From an uncultured Bacteroidia bacterium (lineage in GTDB: Bacteria > Bacteroidota > Bacteroidia > Bacteroidales > UBA932), in NCBI GenBank assembly GCA_902797895.1, contig CADBUS010000039.1, positions 1 through 7,413 on the forward strand: a stretch of 7,413 bases of DNA, read 5' to 3'. Shown here one piece after another: positions 6,459 through 7,413 of this stretch (position 1 is the first letter of the stretch; each line of letters opens with the position of its first letter). The notes under the pieces are model-generated. The model saw only the letters and a program-made list of their open reading frames with translations. It was not told the origin of the DNA and searched no databases. The translations under genes and the position numbers were made by a program.

Positions 6459-7043
6459 ATGGAAGTTATTCTTAAAGACGATGTGCGCAAATTAGGCCAC
6501 AAGAATGATATTGTAACCGTTAAGGATGGTTATGCAAACAATTTCCTCTTCCCAAGAGGTCTTGCAGTTATAGCAACTCCTTCTGCCAAGAAACAGCTTG
6601 CAGAAACAATGAAGCAGAGAGCCCACAAAGAGGCCAAGCTCGTTGCAGATGCTCAAGCACTTGCAGAAAAACTCAATGCAGTTTCTGTTACAATTCCTAC
6701 TAAGGTTAGCCAGCTTGGCAAGATTTATGGCTCTGTAAACAACATTCAGGTTGCAGAGGCTCTTGCAAAGGAGGGTTATGAGATTGATAGAAGAAAGATT
6801 GAGCTTAAGGATGCAGAGAAAATCTCTGAGATTGGTACCTACAGCGCAATAATAGATCTTTACAGAGGCGTTGAGGCCACAGTAAAGGTTGTTGTGGTTG
6901 ACGAGGAGGGTAAAGTTACCGAGGTGGTAAAAGAGGTTGTAGAGAAGGCTCCTAAAAAGGAAAAGAAAGCCAAGGCAGAAAAAACTGAAGAGGCTGCTAC
7001 TGAGGCTCCTGCAGAGGAGAAGAAAGAGGAAAAGGCTGAGTAA
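6459..7043 (+). CDS. rplI: 50S ribosomal protein bL9 with extended C-terminal tail
   Basis: A 194-residue protein; bL9 is usually about 150. The N-terminal rRNA-binding domain is clear (MEVILKDDVRKLGHKNDIVT, then KDGYANNFLFPRGLA at 23-37). The long connecting helix spans roughly 42-75, and the C-terminal domain covers about 80-147 (GKIYGSVNNIQVAEALAKEG, IDRRKIEL, EATVKVVVV). Residues of about 149-194 are a low-complexity extension made almost only of Lys, Glu, Ala, Val, Thr and Pro. bL9 sits at the base of the L1 stalk and affects frame maintenance and ribosome spacing. The gene is last in the rpsF-rpsR-rplI operon, with a strong SD before it and a strong terminator after it. The tail shows no frameshift and keeps the same codon style, so it looks native. 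Confidence 0.98.
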   Translation: MEVILKDDVRKLGHKNDIVTVKDGYANNFLFPRGLAVIATPSAKKQLAETMKQRAHKEAKLVADAQALAEKLNAVSVTIPTKVSQLGKIYGSVNNIQVAEALAKEGYEIDRRKIELKDAEKISEIGTYSAIIDLYRGVEATVKVVVVDEEGKVTEVVKEVVEKAPKKEKKAKAEKTEEAATEAPAEEKKEEKAE

Positions 7044-7066
7044 ATCTCCGCTCTTTGTAGAAAAAC

Positions 7067-7100
7067 AGGGGGTGCCAAAATATTTTGGCACCCCCTTTCT
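7067..7100 (+). terminator. Strong terminator after rplI (perfect 30-bp palindrome)
   Basis: Bases 7067-7096 form a perfect palindrome: AGGGGGTGCCAAA on the left, a 4-base ATAT centre, and the exact complement on the right, followed by TTTCT. It begins 24 bases after the rplI stop. On the opposite strand the stem is followed by GTTTTT, so it may also stop leftward transcripts. Confidence 0.92.
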
Positions 7101-7243
7101 CTATCCCACAGCTCACACGCAGCCACCATCGTCTCCCACATTTTAACATTTTTAAACCCCCGGCCGCTAAAGCGACTTTTTGGTCACTCCTATGTTATAA
7201 TCAAGTTTAGCTCCTGAAGAGTGCGCAAAAAAGTGTTCTCAAA
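7097..7243. other. Intergenic stretch without a recognised gene
   Basis: No credible ORF with start and context is seen on either strand. The stretch is C-rich at first, then AT-rich. An imperfect inverted repeat pairs 7175-7189 (ACTTTTTGGTCACTC) with 7219-7234 (GAGTGCGCAAAAAAGT) around a loop of about 29 bases. Otherwise I see nothing recognisable. Confidence 0.5.
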
Positions 7244-7275
7244 TTTGTGAACATTCAATATTATTTGTAATTTTG
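7244..7275 (+). promoter_or_regulatory. Bacteroidota-type promoter for the rightward gene at the window edge
   Basis: TTTG (7244-7247) and TAATTTTG (7268-7275) match the -33 and -7 consensus with a 20-bp spacer. The start site should be near 7282. It points toward the ORF starts at 7303 and 7377. A short dyad (TGTTC/GAACA, 7234-7253) covers the -33 box. Confidence 0.65.
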
Positions 7276-7302
7276 TTATCAAATCATATTACAAACAACA
7301 AG

Positions 7303-7362
7303 ATGATAGCCAATAATTTAGAGCCTCGTTATTTTAAGTATTTTAAAGCGAACAAAGAATAA
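7303..7362 (+). CDS. Possible 19-residue leader peptide
   Basis: A short ORF starts about 20 bases after the predicted transcript start and ends 14 bases before the ATG at 7377. It encodes M-I-A-N-N-L-E-P-R-Y-F-K-Y-F-K-A-N-K-E. The middle is rich in Tyr/Phe/Lys, but there is no run of a single amino acid to suggest classical attenuation, no SD, and no obvious hairpin after it. I do not recognise it; chance is a real alternative. Confidence 0.22.
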   Translation: MIANNLEPRYFKYFKANKE

Positions 7363-7376
7363 TACAATTATTAAGG

Positions 7377-7413
7377 ATGAAGAGAAAGATATATAATAGA
7401 TTTATATATGGGA
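7377..7413 (+). CDS. 5' end of a rightward gene (12 codons visible), possibly an AAA/DUF4143-type ATPase
   Basis: ATG at 7377 opens M-K-R-K-I-Y-N-R-F-I-Y-G and runs off the right edge. An in-frame stop at 7344-7346 makes this the only ATG start in frame. From memory, the opening M-K-R-K-I-Y-x-x resembles the start of Bacteroidales AAA-type ATP-binding proteins of the DUF4143 group, but twelve residues cannot establish this. A promoter about 100 bases upstream supports a real gene. Confidence 0.4.
   Translation, partial: MKRKIYNRFIYG

Noticed and set aside
6492..7091. Minus-strand ORF of 199 codons opposite rplI
   Set aside because: Its Leu/Ser/Phe/Cys-rich product mirrors the repetitive codons of rplI; rplI itself is certain.
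7161..7181. GC-rich stretch followed by T5 as a second terminator after rplI
   Set aside because: The best stem is about four pairs with a mismatch, and the strong terminator at 7067-7100 already closes the operon.

Overview
The window looks like chromosomal DNA from a member of the Bacteroidales (Bacteroidota). Three things support this. Upstream of most genes there is a Bacteroidota-type -7 box (TAnnTTTG), often with a TTG/TTTG -33 box about 20 bp further out. Most starts lack a Shine-Dalgarno (SD) sequence. The proteins are typical of the group: barrel-plus-OmpA outer-membrane proteins in tandem, a PqqL-like periplasmic M16 protease, and an S6-S18-L9 ribosomal operon. Genus cannot be fixed from the sequence alone.

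Layout, left to right. Bases 1-1187 (minus) hold an OmpA-family outer-membrane protein that lacks only its last few codons, which lie beyond the left edge. Bases 1352-2578 (minus) hold a complete paralogue. A strong hairpin terminator and a separate promoter for the left copy lie between them, so these are two units rather than one operon. Bases 2725-5535 (minus) encode a secreted two-domain zinc metallopeptidase of family M16. It has no clear terminator, so some transcription may run on into the OmpA gene.

Bases 5536-5775 are a divergent control region, unusually rich in dyad symmetry and in copies of the -7 octamer TATCTTTG. It serves the leftward protease gene and the rightward operon rpsF-rpsR-rplI (5776-7043), which encodes ribosomal proteins bS6, bS18 and bL9. 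That operon ends in a perfect 30-bp palindromic terminator. In contrast to the SD-less first gene, the two internal genes have SD sequences: a short one before rpsR and a 7-base one before rplI. bL9 carries a long Lys/Glu/Ala-rich C-terminal tail.

Bases 7044-7413 contain the terminator, about 150 bases with no gene, a good-looking rightward promoter, a possible 19-codon leader ORF, and the first 12 codons of another rightward gene cut by the window edge.

The OmpA pair probably anchors the outer membrane to peptidoglycan, and the protease works in the same envelope compartment. The ribosomal operon is an unrelated housekeeping neighbour. I see no mobile element, CRISPR array, tRNA or rRNA, and no clear undescribed multi-gene system. 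The points most worth checking are regulatory: the SD pattern in the bS6/bS18 operon, the dyads in the divergent region, and the near-identical block shared by the two OmpA paralogues.
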